Below are positions 1-8,647 of a stretch of DNA of 64,000 bases, one piece after another. Positions within the stretch are counted from its first letter, which is position 1; each line of letters opens with the position of its first letter. This DNA comes from Rhizobium sp. Root1334. Its GTDB lineage: Bacteria; Pseudomonadota; Alphaproteobacteria; Rhizobiales; Rhizobiaceae. Position numbers and translations under genes: made by a program. Location of the stretch: assembly GCF_001426665.1 (NCBI RefSeq), contig NZ_LMEY01000009.1:1006-65005 (forward strand), given 5' to 3'. The notes under the pieces were generated by a model. The model saw only the letters and a list, made by a program, of their open reading frames with translations. It had not been told where the DNA came from and did no database searches.

Positions 1-2
1 CC

Positions 3-599
3 GGCGGCCAGCGCCAGCGCGTCGCCATCGGCCGGGCCATCGTGCGCGAGCCCTCGGCCTTCCTGTTCGACGAACCGCTGTCCAATCTCGATGCCGCCTT
101 GCGTGGCACGATGCGGCTGGAAATCAGCGAATTGCATCATCAGTTGAAGACGACGATGATCTACGTCACCCACGATCAGGTCGAAGCCATGACCATGGCC
201 GACAAGATCGTCGTCCTGAGCGCCGGCAATATCGAGCAGGTCGGTTCGCCGCTTGACCTCTATCACCGGCCCGACAACATCTTCGTTGCCGGCTTCATCG
301 GCTCGCCACGCATGAACTTTGCCACGGGTGAATTTGCCAAGCCGCACGACGCCCATACGATCGGCGTTCGTCCGGAACATCTCAAGCTCTCGACCAAGAC
401 CGGCACCTGGCGCGGTACCGTCGGTGTCGCCGAACATCTCGGATCGGATACGTTCCTGCACATCCACGTCGATGGCATCGGCCTCGTCACGGCCCGCGTC
501 GGCGGCGATTTCGCCGTCAAACACGGCGACAAGGTCTTCCTGACGCCCGAAGACGGCCGGGTGCACAAATTCAACGACAAGGGACTGGCAATTCGATGA
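3..599 (+). CDS. ABC importer ATP-binding protein, 5' truncated by window edge
   Basis: C-terminal 198 residues of an ATPase of the MalK/UgpC/PotA class, which energises solute uptake at the inner face of the cytoplasmic membrane. The window opens at the signature motif ([13 protein letters not shown]). Walker B plus D-loop ([11 protein letters not shown]), the switch histidine (YVTHDQVEA) and a TOBE-like C-terminal domain from about residue 95 follow. The Walker A half and the partner permeases lie upstream, outside the window, so the substrate cannot be told; a sugar or glycerol-phosphate type solute is typical of the class. It ends about 210 bp before a convergent lyase gene. Confidence 0.9.
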   Translation, partial: GGQRQRVAIGRAIVREPSAFLFDEPLSNLDAALRGTMRLEISELHHQLKTTMIYVTHDQVEAMTMADKIVVLSAGNIEQVGSPLDLYHRPDNIFVAGFIGSPRMNFATGEFAKPHDAHTIGVRPEHLKLSTKTGTWRGTVGVAEHLGSDTFLHIHVDGIGLVTARVGGDFAVKHGDKVFLTPEDGRVHKFNDKGLAIR

Positions 600-813
600 A
601 ACGGCTTCAGGATAAAAGCGCGCTGGCGACGAATGCCCCCTGCGGTTAGCTCAACCGTTGCTGCGGGTTCGTATCCTCAAGGTTAGACACGTTGATTCAA
701 AGTGCCGAAACCGCTGAAATTCCGCAGTGGCCACGCTCGTCCAGTATGTTCTGCGCCAGTTTGCTGATCGCAAACCCACTCAACCGAGACTTTTGTAACA
801 GTTGCCTGCGGTA
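600..813. other. Intergenic gap between convergent genes
   Basis: About 214 bp between the ABC ATPase and the convergent lyase gene. I see no convincing gene and no hairpin followed by a T-run. A short stretch near 640-680 resembles parts of a tRNA (D-arm and T-arm-like words) but has no room for an anticodon arm. Confidence 0.4.
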
Positions 814-2139
814 TCAGCCCTGTTTCGCCAGGAGATCAACAAGCGTACCCGACGCTCCCGTGTATCCGCCGACGTCCAACGTCACCATGTCGCGGCCCCG
901 CATCTCGGGGTGATCGGCGATGGCCCGGGTGAACGGTAGGTTCTCCATGACGGATCGCTGGGCGGCCTCATATAACAGATGATGGGCATGATGGCGTCCG
1001 ATTTGGTCTGAAAGCTGCATCATCGCGGCTTCCGACACGATGAGGCCGTTTGTGATCCCGGCATTCTTGCGCATCACGTCGACGTGGACATCAAGTCCGG
1101 TGACCAGCCTGTCAAGGGTGGCTGCGATCGAAGCGCCGAGGATTCCGACTTCGGGGATCGCCACATCGCTGACGTTTGATGCGGAAGAGTCGCCCTCGTC
1201 CATCCGCACCATCGAGCCGATCACGAGGGGGAGACGAACCGACATCATTCGGCAGAGGCTGATGAGCATGAGAGCGGTCGAGGGGTTTCGCTTCTGGGCC
1301 ATGGTCGAGCTACCGACCTTTCCCATGTGAAAAGCCTCCTCGATCTCGCCGATCTCGGTACGCTGCATGAACACGACATCCTGCGCGATCTTTTCCGCTG
1401 TTCCAGCGAGGAGGGCGAGGGCGCAGACATAGTCGCTGACACGATCGTAAGACGATCGCATCGGCAAAATCGCGGGCTCCAAGTCGAGAATGGCCGCCAT
1501 TTCCGCCTCCACGGCCGGCCCTTTTTCACCCATGGCCGCGAATGTGCCAATGGCACCGCCAAGACAGGCGACAAATGATGACCTCAGCCGATCCTGCAGG
1601 CGCTGCCGATCGCGGCGGATCTCTTCCAGCCAGCCAGTCACTTTGAAGCCGAATGTCATGGGCAAAGCGTGCTGGCCGTGGGTGCGGCCCGCCTGCAACG
1701 TGTCACGGTGTTGCGTCGCCAGAGATGCCAGGTCACTTTCAACACGGGCGAGGCTGGCGTCGATCAGGGCGTGCGTTTTCTTCATCTGCAGGGACGCGCC
1801 CGTATCGAAGATGTTCTGTGTGGTCGCGCCCCAATGGATATATCCGGCAGCCGGCTCGCCGCTGAACTCTTCGAGTTGACGCAAAACGGGAACAAACGGA
1901 TGCTGGGCGTGGGAAATCTCCCGGCTGAGACGCTCCGTGTCGAACCTCTCGTGGCGGCACGCCGCTTTAATGACCGGCGCGACCTCAATGGGAATGACGC
2001 CCAAACTCGCTTGTGCTTCGGCCAGGGCTGCTTCGACATCCAGCCAGGCCTGCAGGGTCTGGACGTCACTCCAGATTTCCTTTGCTTCAGTGCTGAACCA
2101 ATAGCGAGTGATGAAGGAGTCGAACATTCCTACGGTCAT
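814..2139 (-). CDS. Fumarase/aspartase-superfamily lyase (PcaB/PurB-like)
   Basis: A 441-residue cytoplasmic lyase of the superfamily that includes adenylosuccinate lyase, argininosuccinate lyase and 3-carboxy-cis,cis-muconate cycloisomerase. Seen: HWGATTQNIFDTG (about residues 100-112), the histidine motif THGQHALPMTF, and the superfamily signature GSSTMAQKRNP, where the usual proline after M is alanine. These enzymes eliminate fumarate-like products from, or cyclise, polycarboxylates. It lies 64 bp downstream of a tripartite tricarboxylate transporter binding protein on the same strand, which suggests the transporter feeds it a polycarboxylate; the exact substrate is unknown. The start at 2139 (ATGACCGTAGG) is chosen because the longer frame adds 15 uncharacteristic residues; the ribosome site is weak. 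Confidence 0.8.
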   Translation of the reverse strand: MTVGMFDSFITRYWFSTEAKEIWSDVQTLQAWLDVEAALAEAQASLGVIPIEVAPVIKAACRHERFDTERLSREISHAQHPFVPVLRQLEEFSGEPAAGYIHWGATTQNIFDTGASLQMKKTHALIDASLARVESDLASLATQHRDTLQAGRTHGQHALPMTFGFKVTGWLEEIRRDRQRLQDRLRSSFVACLGGAIGTFAAMGEKGPAVEAEMAAILDLEPAILPMRSSYDRVSDYVCALALLAGTAEKIAQDVVFMQRTEIGEIEEAFHMGKVGSSTMAQKRNPSTALMLISLCRMMSVRLPLVIGSMVRMDEGDSSASNVSDVAIPEVGILGASIAATLDRLVTGLDVHVDVMRKNAGITNGLIVSEAAMMQLSDQIGRHHAHHLLYEAAQRSVMENLPFTRAIADHPEMRGRDMVTLDVGGYTGASGTLVDLLAKQG

Positions 2140-2202
2140 GACATATCCGTCTTTTTGGCTGTGATGGGGTGGCGCTCCGAGCATGTCGGAGCGCCAATAG
2201 CG

Positions 2203-3174
2203 TCACTCGATCGAGATCGCCGAATCCTTGACGATCTGTTGGTAGATATCGGCTTCCTTCTCGATGAACCCGGTGAATTCACCCATCGGCAATGGGGCTG
2301 CCACGAAACCTCCGTCTGCAAGACGCTTCTTGACGTCTTCATTTTCGAGTGAGGCGGCGATTGCATCACTGATCTCTTTCGCGGCAGTCGCGTCGGTACC
2401 GGCCTTGACGAACAGGCCTTGCCAGAGGGGCAGCGCTAAGCCTTCGAAGCCTTCGATTTCCGTCAGGGCTGGGACATCCGGCAGGGCCGCAGAACGTGCG
2501 GAACTGGTGACGGCGAGAATCCGGACTTTCCCTTCTTTCACGAATGGAAGCGCGGTGGATGTTGTGAACACAGCTGAATTCAAAAGCCCGGCAAGGATAT
2601 CGTTGGAAACTTGAGCGCCACCCCGGTAGGGCGCGTGAAGCAACTTCACGCCTGCACGGTGGCTGACCATCTCACCGACGAAGTGTTGCGCCGTGCCAAT
2701 GCCTGGCGTTCCGTACGTGACGGATTCCGGATTCTCCTTAGCTGCGGCGATGAGATCCGCCAGCGTTTTATACGGTGATTCTGCAGGAACGGCGATCGAC
2801 ATCGACGTCAAGGCCGTACGGCCGACGGGCAATGTGGCTTCTTTCCAATCAATGCCGACCGACTTGTTGAGCATCGGAACCGCGACGGTATCATGTCCGC
2901 CGTAATAGAGCGTCGAGCCGTCCGCCTTGCCGTTAACGAGCTTCTGCAGGGCAATCATGCCACTTCCACCGGTGGCGTTTTCGACAATAACGGATCGCCC
3001 AAGCTGCTTAGACAGCTCTGACGCGACCACACGGGCCGCGTAGTCGGCGCTGCCGCCTGCGGAATATCCAACCAAAAGGGTCATTGGGCCCGAACTTTGA
3101 GCTGATGCGCACATTGGCATGGCGACAAGCGCGGCCACGGTGGCCATGGCTGTGATGAAGCGACGACGGAACAT
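2203..3174 (-). CDS. tctC: Tripartite tricarboxylate transporter substrate-binding protein (TctC/Bug family)
   Basis: A 323-residue periplasmic binding protein. A signal peptide (MFRRRFITAMATVAAL then cleavage near ASAQSS) is followed by the Bug-family GYSAGGSADYAARVVA segment and YGTPGIGTAQHFVGEM, which in this family line the ligand pocket. It should deliver a carboxylated solute to the TctB/TctA membrane pair encoded on the other strand from 4466. The start at 3174 is fixed by an AGGGAGG site six bases upstream; a longer frame to 3204 overlaps the operator. Transcription diverges from the GntR-type regulator across a 147-bp region holding a 17-bp palindrome, so autoregulated, ligand-induced control is likely. 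Confidence 0.88.
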   Translation of the reverse strand: MFRRRFITAMATVAALVAMPMCASAQSSGPMTLLVGYSAGGSADYAARVVASELSKQLGRSVIVENATGGSGMIALQKLVNGKADGSTLYYGGHDTVAVPMLNKSVGIDWKEATLPVGRTALTSMSIAVPAESPYKTLADLIAAAKENPESVTYGTPGIGTAQHFVGEMVSHRAGVKLLHAPYRGGAQVSNDILAGLLNSAVFTTSTALPFVKEGKVRILAVTSSARSAALPDVPALTEIEGFEGLALPLWQGLFVKAGTDATAAKEISDAIAASLENEDVKKRLADGGFVAAPLPMGEFTGFIEKEADIYQQIVKDSAISIE

Positions 3175-3192
3175 GTACTGCCTCCCTGGCGT

Positions 3193-3221
3193 TTGACAAT
3201 ACAATTTGTATTGCCTCTAAT
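3193..3221 (+). promoter_or_regulatory. Sigma70-type promoter for the GntR-type regulator
   Basis: TTGACA at 3193-3198, a 17-bp spacer, then TCTAAT at 3216-3221: a near-consensus housekeeping promoter reading toward the regulator gene at 3322. The 17-bp palindrome at 3197-3213 fills the spacer, so a bound protein would block RNA polymerase. Confidence 0.6.
3197..3213. promoter_or_regulatory. 17-bp perfect palindromic operator, CAATACAA-T-TTGTATTG
   Basis: Two exact 8-bp arms around one T lie between the divergent tctC and regulator genes and inside the spacer of the regulator's predicted promoter. The half-site ATACAAT recurs in inverse form in the tandem repeat at 3291-3310. The adjacent GntR-type protein is the obvious candidate ligand. 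Confidence 0.7.
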
Positions 3222-3290
3222 TCCTCGGTGCGCTATGTACATCATGCGAAAAAGCACCTCAAGCGGTGAGACGGAATTATTTTCTTGCCA

Positions 3291-3310
3291 TATTGTATTA
3301 TATTGTATTA
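3291..3310. repeat. Tandem 10-bp direct repeat, second operator candidate
   Basis: TATTGTATTA occurs twice without a gap, ending 11 bases before the regulator's ATG at 3322. Each copy contains ATTGTAT, the half-site of the palindrome at 3197-3213. It would lie in the regulator's 5' leader, suggesting autoregulation or looping. Confidence 0.6.
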
Positions 3311-3321
3311 GGGATCGCGTC

Positions 3322-4434
3322 ATGGGAGAGACCGCCAAGCTTCAGTCATATTTGAGATCCGTCGCCATGTCGGCGGAGGAGGGTGACCGTCTGCCAACGG
3401 TCCGGCAGTTGATGCGCGATTTTTCGCTTAGTCAGCAGGTCGTCCAGCGTGCCGTGAACGATCTGAAGGCCGAAGGTCTGATCGATGCCCATGTCGGCCG
3501 TGGGACCTTCTTTACAAAAAAAAGCAGGAACGCTGAACTTGCCGCAGCTCAGCCGGCCGCACCCGGCAATCAGCGCAGCAGCACGCAGCGCAGCGTGATC
3601 ATGCTTCGCCGGTCCTCCGGCAATCTTCGGGGTAGGGTGGTGCTTGAATCCCTCCAGCGTCGCCTCAACGACGCGGGGCACGTGACGCTCGAAGTTGGAT
3701 ATTCTGATCCAGAGCACGCCAAGCAGGTGCTTCACACGCTTCCCCGGTTCGATGCCTGCATTGTTCAGAATTCCTTCGACATCATGCCCGTCGATATGAT
3801 CACGGCCATCCGTCGCAAGACCGACACGATCATTGTCGACGGGGCCTGGCTGGTTGGCACGGACATTGACGCCGTAGGTTTTGAATGGGGCCAGTCGGTT
3901 GAAGCCGCCGTAAATCGTTTGGTGTCGTCGGGTCATGATCGCATCCACTACATCACCACTGCTAGTTTTTTCCTTGCAAACGAGATGGGCTTGCATCGTT
4001 GGCGCAACCTCCGCGACAGCGCCGAACTGGCGGCTGTGATGCAGCCGGAGATCAAGATCGCAAAGCTCCCTGCCAGAGACTACGAGGAGGCAGCCATTGC
4101 TGCCCTCGTGGCAGCGGTTGCCGAAGGGCCTGAAGTCAAGGCCCCGGCCGTCGTGATCTGGGGTGTGGAGGATGGAGCCCGCTTCAAGAGGCTTCTTGAG
4201 CAAGAAGGGCTGTCGATCCCCTCCGATATCTCCGTGATCCTGCTGGGACGCACCGATCTCGATCCGGAGTCCGGAGGGTTCTTCCACATGGTCGGCTACA
4301 CCGCCGCCGATCAGGTCGAAGGCGTTTACACGCGCCTCACCGAACGATGGCAGGACGCCAAAGAACCCTATGGGTTACGATTGCTGCCGATGAAAGAGCG
4401 GCCTGGATTATCCGTGGGCGAGCATCGCCCGTAG
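3322..4434 (+). CDS. GntR-type transcriptional regulator with LacI-like effector domain
   Basis: A 370-residue cytoplasmic DNA-binding regulator. Residues 1-75 are a winged helix of GntR type (LPTVRQLMRDFSLSQQ, QRAVNDLKAEGLI, HVGRGTFF). From about residue 90 the chain resembles a periplasmic-binding/LacI sensor fold (ALVIWG-like strand near residue 275, SDISVILLGRTD near 310). This combination typically senses a small carboxylate or sugar. It heads the plus-strand unit regulator-tctB-tctA and diverges from tctC-lyase, so it probably controls both. The start at 3322 excludes 43 upstream codons that run through the promoter and operator. Confidence 0.82.
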   Translation: MGETAKLQSYLRSVAMSAEEGDRLPTVRQLMRDFSLSQQVVQRAVNDLKAEGLIDAHVGRGTFFTKKSRNAELAAAQPAAPGNQRSSTQRSVIMLRRSSGNLRGRVVLESLQRRLNDAGHVTLEVGYSDPEHAKQVLHTLPRFDACIVQNSFDIMPVDMITAIRRKTDTIIVDGAWLVGTDIDAVGFEWGQSVEAAVNRLVSSGHDRIHYITTASFFLANEMGLHRWRNLRDSAELAAVMQPEIKIAKLPARDYEEAAIAALVAAVAEGPEVKAPAVVIWGVEDGARFKRLLEQEGLSIPSDISVILLGRTDLDPESGGFFHMVGYTAADQVEGVYTRLTERWQDAKEPYGLRLLPMKERPGLSVGEHRP

Positions 4435-4465
4435 CAGTAACTTTCTGGAAATTGAGGAGTTAGGA

Positions 4466-4924
4466 ATGATCCGCGTACGAGGAGAAAAGGATCTCGGGAT
4501 AGGCGCAATCTATCTTGCGTTGGGACTGGCCGGTTTTATCGTTGCCCGTGACTACAGTTTTGGCACGGCCGGCCGCATGGGGCCGGGCTATTTCCCGACC
4601 GTCATCTCCTCACTGCTGATGTGCTTTGGCGTGGTTACGACGGCAAAAGGCATGCTTCGCGACGGGGAGCCAATTGGTAAGATCAACTGGAAGGGGCTGA
4701 CGCTTGTCACCTTGTCCGTCTGCGCCTTCGGGTTTTCGCTGGAAACGGCCGGTTTGATCGCCGCACTGACGGTCTTGATTTTGATCTCGGCAGCGGCCAG
4801 CGAGCGGTTCCGGTTCGAGATTCGCGCGACGATAGGCCTCTTGGCGCTTGTCATTTTCTGCGTGGCTGTTTTCGTTGAGGGGCTGGGGCTTCCCATGCCG
4901 ATCCTCGGCGATTGGTTCAAATAG
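4466..4924 (+). CDS. tctB: Tripartite tricarboxylate transporter small membrane subunit TctB
   Basis: 152 residues with four predicted membrane helices and the N-terminal motif GPGYFPTVISSLLM typical of TctB. It is the small integral subunit that pairs with TctA in the inner membrane. A GAGGAG site precedes the ATG at 4466. The gene sits 31 bp after the regulator and 11 bp before tctA, so the three genes look cotranscribed. Confidence 0.9.
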   Translation: MIRVRGEKDLGIGAIYLALGLAGFIVARDYSFGTAGRMGPGYFPTVISSLLMCFGVVTTAKGMLRDGEPIGKINWKGLTLVTLSVCAFGFSLETAGLIAALTVLILISAAASERFRFEIRATIGLLALVIFCVAVFVEGLGLPMPILGDWFK

Positions 4925-4935
4925 GGCCTGAAAGA

Positions 4936-6438
4936 ATGGATATCTTCGCAAACCTCTGGCTCGGACTTTCGATCGCCGGTACCTTCTACAATCTCTTCTA
5001 TTGCCTCGTCGGCGTGTTCCTGGGAACCGCAATCGGCGTTCTGCCGGGCTTGGGTCCTGTGGCGACCATCGCAATGTTGCTGCCCATCACGTTCGGCCTT
5101 CCTCCCGAATCGTCTCTCATCATGCTCGCTGGTATCTACTATGGCGCCCAGTATGGAGGCTCGACCACGGCAATTCTGGTAAACTTGCCCGGCGAACCGT
5201 CATCGGTGGTGACGGCTCTGGACGGTTACCAAATGGCCCGTCAGGGCCACGCAGGCCGTGCACTGTCGACGGCCGCCATCGGGTCCTTCATCGCCGGTAC
5301 GATTTCCACGATCCTGATTGCCGTTTTCGCCCCGGCGCTTGCCGCTGTAGCCTTGCAGTTCGGCCCGGCCGAATATTTCTCGCTGATAGTCCTTGGTCTA
5401 ATCGCATCGATCGTCATGGCATCGGGCCAGCTTCTGCACGCTCTTGGCATGATCCTCGTTGGCCTGTTGCTCGGCATGGTCGGAACAGATGTCAACTCTG
5501 CCGTTCCGCGCTACACGTTCGGCATGACGTCGGTCGCCGATGGCTTGAACTTCGTCGTCATTGCCATGGGCGTGTTCGGTCTGGGCGAAATCATCGCCAA
5601 TCTGGAAGATGAGGCCGACCGTTCAGTGATGACGAAGAAAGTTACGGGGCTCATGCCGACCAAGGAGGACTGGAAACGCATCGTCGCCCCCATCCTTCGC
5701 GGAACAGCCTTGGGATCTCTGCTTGGCATCCTTCCGGGAGGTGGTGCTGCGCTCGCCTCGTTTGGCTCCTATGCACTCGAAAAGAAAATGTCGAAGCATC
5801 CGGAGCAATTCGGGAAAGGAGCGATTGAAGGCGTTGCCGGTCCGGAATCTGCCAACAACGCAGGTGCCCAGACGTCCTTTATCCCGATGCTCACCCTTGG
5901 CCTGCCGTCGAATGCGGTCATGGCCTTGATGATCGGTGCCATGATCATCCAGGGAATCCAGCCCGGCCCCTCGGTGATGACTGACCAGCCGGAGCTCTTC
6001 TGGGGGCTGATTGCCTCGATGTGGATCGGAAATCTCATGCTGCTGGTGCTGAACCTGCCTCTGATCGGACTGTGGGTTCGGATGATCGCCATCCCGTACC
6101 ATTTCCTTTTTCCGATCATCATCGTCTTTTGCGCGATCGGGGTCTTCAGCGTCAACAACAACGTGTTCGACGTCTACGCCATGGCTGCCTTCGGTGTGGC
6201 CGGCTACATCTTCCGGCGGCTCGATGCGGAGCCGGCGCCGATGTTGCTGGCATTCATCCTCGGCCCGATGATGGAGGAGTTTCTCCGCCGGGCCCTGCTT
6301 TTTTCCAAGGGCGACCTGACCGTCCTTGTGACCCGGCCAGTCAGTGCGGCGTTGCTATTGGTGGCGACAATTCTGCTGGCGCTCGTCCTCCTGCCGACGA
6401 TCCGCCGGGGGCGTAAGATCGCGTTCCAGGAAGAGTAA
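4936..6438 (+). CDS. tctA: Tripartite tricarboxylate transporter large permease TctA
   Basis: 500 residues, the usual TctA length, with about twelve hydrophobic helices. The N-terminal GTAIGVLPGLGPVATI segment and the central GILPGGGAALASFGSYALEKK-type repeat are the two pseudo-symmetric glycine-rich motifs of the family. It forms the secondary-transport channel that takes a carboxylate delivered by TctC using the ion gradient. The start at 4936 gives MDIFANLWLG, the typical N-terminus; an upstream TTG frame only adds eight residues overlapping tctB. Confidence 0.92.
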   Translation: MDIFANLWLGLSIAGTFYNLFYCLVGVFLGTAIGVLPGLGPVATIAMLLPITFGLPPESSLIMLAGIYYGAQYGGSTTAILVNLPGEPSSVVTALDGYQMARQGHAGRALSTAAIGSFIAGTISTILIAVFAPALAAVALQFGPAEYFSLIVLGLIASIVMASGQLLHALGMILVGLLLGMVGTDVNSAVPRYTFGMTSVADGLNFVVIAMGVFGLGEIIANLEDEADRSVMTKKVTGLMPTKEDWKRIVAPILRGTALGSLLGILPGGGAALASFGSYALEKKMSKHPEQFGKGAIEGVAGPESANNAGAQTSFIPMLTLGLPSNAVMALMIGAMIIQGIQPGPSVMTDQPELFWGLIASMWIGNLMLLVLNLPLIGLWVRMIAIPYHFLFPIIIVFCAIGVFSVNNNVFDVYAMAAFGVAGYIFRRLDAEPAPMLLAFILGPMMEEFLRRALLFSKGDLTVLVTRPVSAALLLVATILLALVLLPTIRRGRKIAFQEE

Positions 6439-6505
6439 GATAGAGTCAGCGCCTCCACCAGAGGTAGAGGTTTGTAACGCCACGCTTGAACCACGCAGCG
6501 AATTG

Positions 6506-6529
6506 GGACGGCCGGGAGACCGGCCGTCC
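6506..6529 (+). terminator. Ten-bp hairpin with GAGA tetraloop after tctA
   Basis: An exact 10-bp stem (GGACGGCCGG / CCGGCCGTCC) closed by GAGA, 68 bp after the tctA stop. It has no T-run, so it is more likely an mRNA 3'-end stabiliser or a factor-dependent stop than a classic intrinsic terminator. Confidence 0.45.
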
Positions 6530-6655
6530 ATCCGGTTCAAAAGGGCTGTTGCCGTTTGGCCGTTGCGCTTTGTGCATGATTTTTCTATAGCCGGGACAGG
6601 GGATGACGCGCGCGCCGGCATCCCGATCCCGTCTTTCGGCGTGCCCGGTTTCCCG

Positions 6656-7762
6656 ATGTCCCACCCTCAAAAGCCAAAACCGGACGGCCGTTTTCGAATG
6701 TTCGTACCTATCCTGGCCGGTGCCACCTTGCGCGAGCGGCTCATTGCCTGTGTCGGCGCGCTGATCGGTATCGGCTTGACCGGTCTGATCAGCAGTTATC
6801 TGCTCGGGCAGGGACCACACCTGCCGTTGATCGTGGCGCCGATGGGCGCTTCGGCCGTCCTGTTGTTTGCCGTGCCGGCCAGTCCGTTGGCGCAGCCATG
6901 GTCGATCATCGGCGGCAATACGATTTCGGCACTGGTGGGCATCCTGACTGCCTCGGTGATTCATGATCCCGTGATTGCTTCCGGTGTCGGCGTATCGCTC
7001 GCCATCGCCGCGATGTCATTGACACGCTGCCTTCATCCACCTGGTGGGGCAGCAGCGCTGACCGCCGTCCTTGGCGGGCCGGTTGTTGCCGGTTGGGGGC
7101 TGTTGTTTCCGTTCGTGCCGGTTGGCCTGAATTCCTGCATTCTGGTGGCGCTGGGCTTGCTGTTTCACAAGCTTGGCCGGCGCAACTACCCGCATGTTGC
7201 AGCTATCGCGGCGGTCAATACGCACCAGACCGCAGACTTGCCCGCATCGCTGCGTATCGGTTTCCGCGAGGAAGATCTCGACGCAGCTCTTGCCGCGTTC
7301 GACGAAACCTTTGACATCGACCGGGGCGATCTCAGCCGTCTGCTGCAGCAGGTCGAGCTTCAGGCTACCATCCGCGCGCATGGTGATATCAGTTGTGCCG
7401 ATATCATGTCGCGCGACGTCATTTCGATTGACGCTCAGGCCAACCCCGCCGAAGCACGTGATCTTCTCTTGAAGCACAATATCCGGACGCTGCCGGTGAA
7501 GGACGAAAACGGCCGTCTGGCGGGGACGGTTGGTTTGCGGGAACTCTCAAGAGGAGATGATCACGTCGGCAATATCCTGTCGAAAGCTGCGACCGCATCG
7601 GAAAATGATCTGGCATTTTCATTGTTGCCGATCCTGACCGACGGGCATGCTCACGCCGTCATCGTGATTGACAGCGAGCATCGCATCGTCGGCCTGATCT
7701 CCCAGACCGATCTTTTGAGCGCGGCAGCACGCGCCTTACCGGCCAGCCGCGCCACGATTTGA
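6656..7762 (+). CDS. HPP-family membrane protein with C-terminal CBS pair
   Basis: 368 residues. The N-terminal half has four predicted membrane helices with the family-defining LTRCLHPPGGAAALTAVLGGP stretch (around residues 120-140). The C-terminal half, about residues 235-365, is a tandem CBS domain (ADIMSRDVISID, VGLISQTDLLSAA), a module that usually binds adenine nucleotides. HPP proteins have been linked to nitrite transport in cyanobacteria and plastids; the role here is unknown. The start is uncertain: 6656 gives MSHPQKPKPDGRF, while the open frame continues upstream through the intergenic hairpin. It converges with the phosphatase gene at 7819. Confidence 0.8.
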   Translation: MSHPQKPKPDGRFRMFVPILAGATLRERLIACVGALIGIGLTGLISSYLLGQGPHLPLIVAPMGASAVLLFAVPASPLAQPWSIIGGNTISALVGILTASVIHDPVIASGVGVSLAIAAMSLTRCLHPPGGAAALTAVLGGPVVAGWGLLFPFVPVGLNSCILVALGLLFHKLGRRNYPHVAAIAAVNTHQTADLPASLRIGFREEDLDAALAAFDETFDIDRGDLSRLLQQVELQATIRAHGDISCADIMSRDVISIDAQANPAEARDLLLKHNIRTLPVKDENGRLAGTVGLRELSRGDDHVGNILSKAATASENDLAFSLLPILTDGHAHAVIVIDSEHRIVGLISQTDLLSAAARALPASRATI

Positions 7763-7779
7763 GGTCTGGCTCTGATCGC

Positions 7780-7808
7780 AAGGGCGGCGCCGGGTGATGC
7801 CAGCCCTT
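7780..7808. terminator. Stem-loop between convergent genes
   Basis: AAGGGC/GCCCTT plus GGC/GCC with one bulged A lies between the convergent HPP and phosphatase genes. It could end transcription from either side, but no T-run is present. Confidence 0.3.
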
Positions 7809-7818
7809 AGGTCCGTTT

Positions 7819-8616
7819 TCAAAGACCGGCGATTTTCATCAGATCTTCGCGTGCGCCGGGAGCCGTCGCCAGTACGGGCGAGCCCTTGGTCAGCTGTTCT
7901 CCTTCAACAGGGAAGGGATGATACCAACCGCCGGCTTCCTTGACGAGGCAATAGCCGGCCAGGCAATCCCAGGCATGCATGTAGGGCTCGTAGTATCCAA
8001 CCAGCCGCCCAGCCGCGACATAGGCGAGCATCAGCGCACCAGAACCGTTGCGGATGAAGTTGCCGCCGGCCGTCAGAAGATCCTCGACCATTTTGGCGAC
8101 AAAGGCCGGTGTCACGTAGTTGTTGGCGCCGATGCCGGTGACGGCGTTGCGGATGGTTCGGGACGGGTCAAGGGTCAGCACCCGTCCATTGAGCGTCGCG
8201 CCCTTGCCGGCGGCCCCGGCATAGAGTTCATCGTGGCAGGGCGCGTAGATGACGCCGATCACCGGTTCGTTGTTATGCAAAACGGCGATCGAGACGCACC
8301 AGTTCGGCATGCCGTTGACGAAAGGGCTGGTGCCGTCGATCGGATCGACCACCCAGGTATAGCCGGAATCGCCACGGGCAAGACCGTATTCCTCACCCAG
8401 AAATCCGTCGTTCGAATGGACTTCCGCGACGCGAGCGCGAATGAGGTTCTCCACCTCGCGATCGGCAATGGAAACAACGTCCTGCGGGTCGCGCTTGGTT
8501 TCAATCACCAGCGTTTCGCGTCTGTTGTAATAGTCGAGCGCGACGGCGCCTGCTTCCTTGGCGATGGCCTGTGCCAGGGCAAAACGGACGTCGAGCCCGG
8601 AGATCTGCGATGTCAT
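7819..8616 (-). CDS. Inositol-monophosphatase-family phosphatase
   Basis: 265 residues, the usual size for this Mg2+-dependent phosphatase family. Seen: EEYG (metal ligand Glu), WVVDPIDGTSPFVNG (DPIDGT metal and nucleophile-activation motif) and HAWDCLAGYCLVKEAGG (WDxxAG, third metal site). Members dephosphorylate inositol phosphate, histidinol phosphate or sugar phosphates. It is the last gene of an ABC-importer operon, 31 bp after the ATPase, so I infer it removes phosphate from an imported phosphorylated solute. The ATG at 8616 has AAGGA eight bases upstream; the longer frame runs into the ATPase gene. Confidence 0.85.
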   Translation of the reverse strand: MTSQISGLDVRFALAQAIAKEAGAVALDYYNRRETLVIETKRDPQDVVSIADREVENLIRARVAEVHSNDGFLGEEYGLARGDSGYTWVVDPIDGTSPFVNGMPNWCVSIAVLHNNEPVIGVIYAPCHDELYAGAAGKGATLNGRVLTLDPSRTIRNAVTGIGANNYVTPAFVAKMVEDLLTAGGNFIRNGSGALMLAYVAAGRLVGYYEPYMHAWDCLAGYCLVKEAGGWYHPFPVEGEQLTKGSPVLATAPGAREDLMKIAGL

Positions 8617-8647
8617 GAAGTTGGTCCTTTTGCGATATGCTTGCGGC

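Noticed and set aside
630..690. tRNA-like words (TTAGCTCAAC and GGTTCGTATCC)
   Set aside because: Only eight bases separate the D-arm-like and T-arm-like words; there is no anticodon arm or acceptor stem. At best a decayed tRNA remnant.
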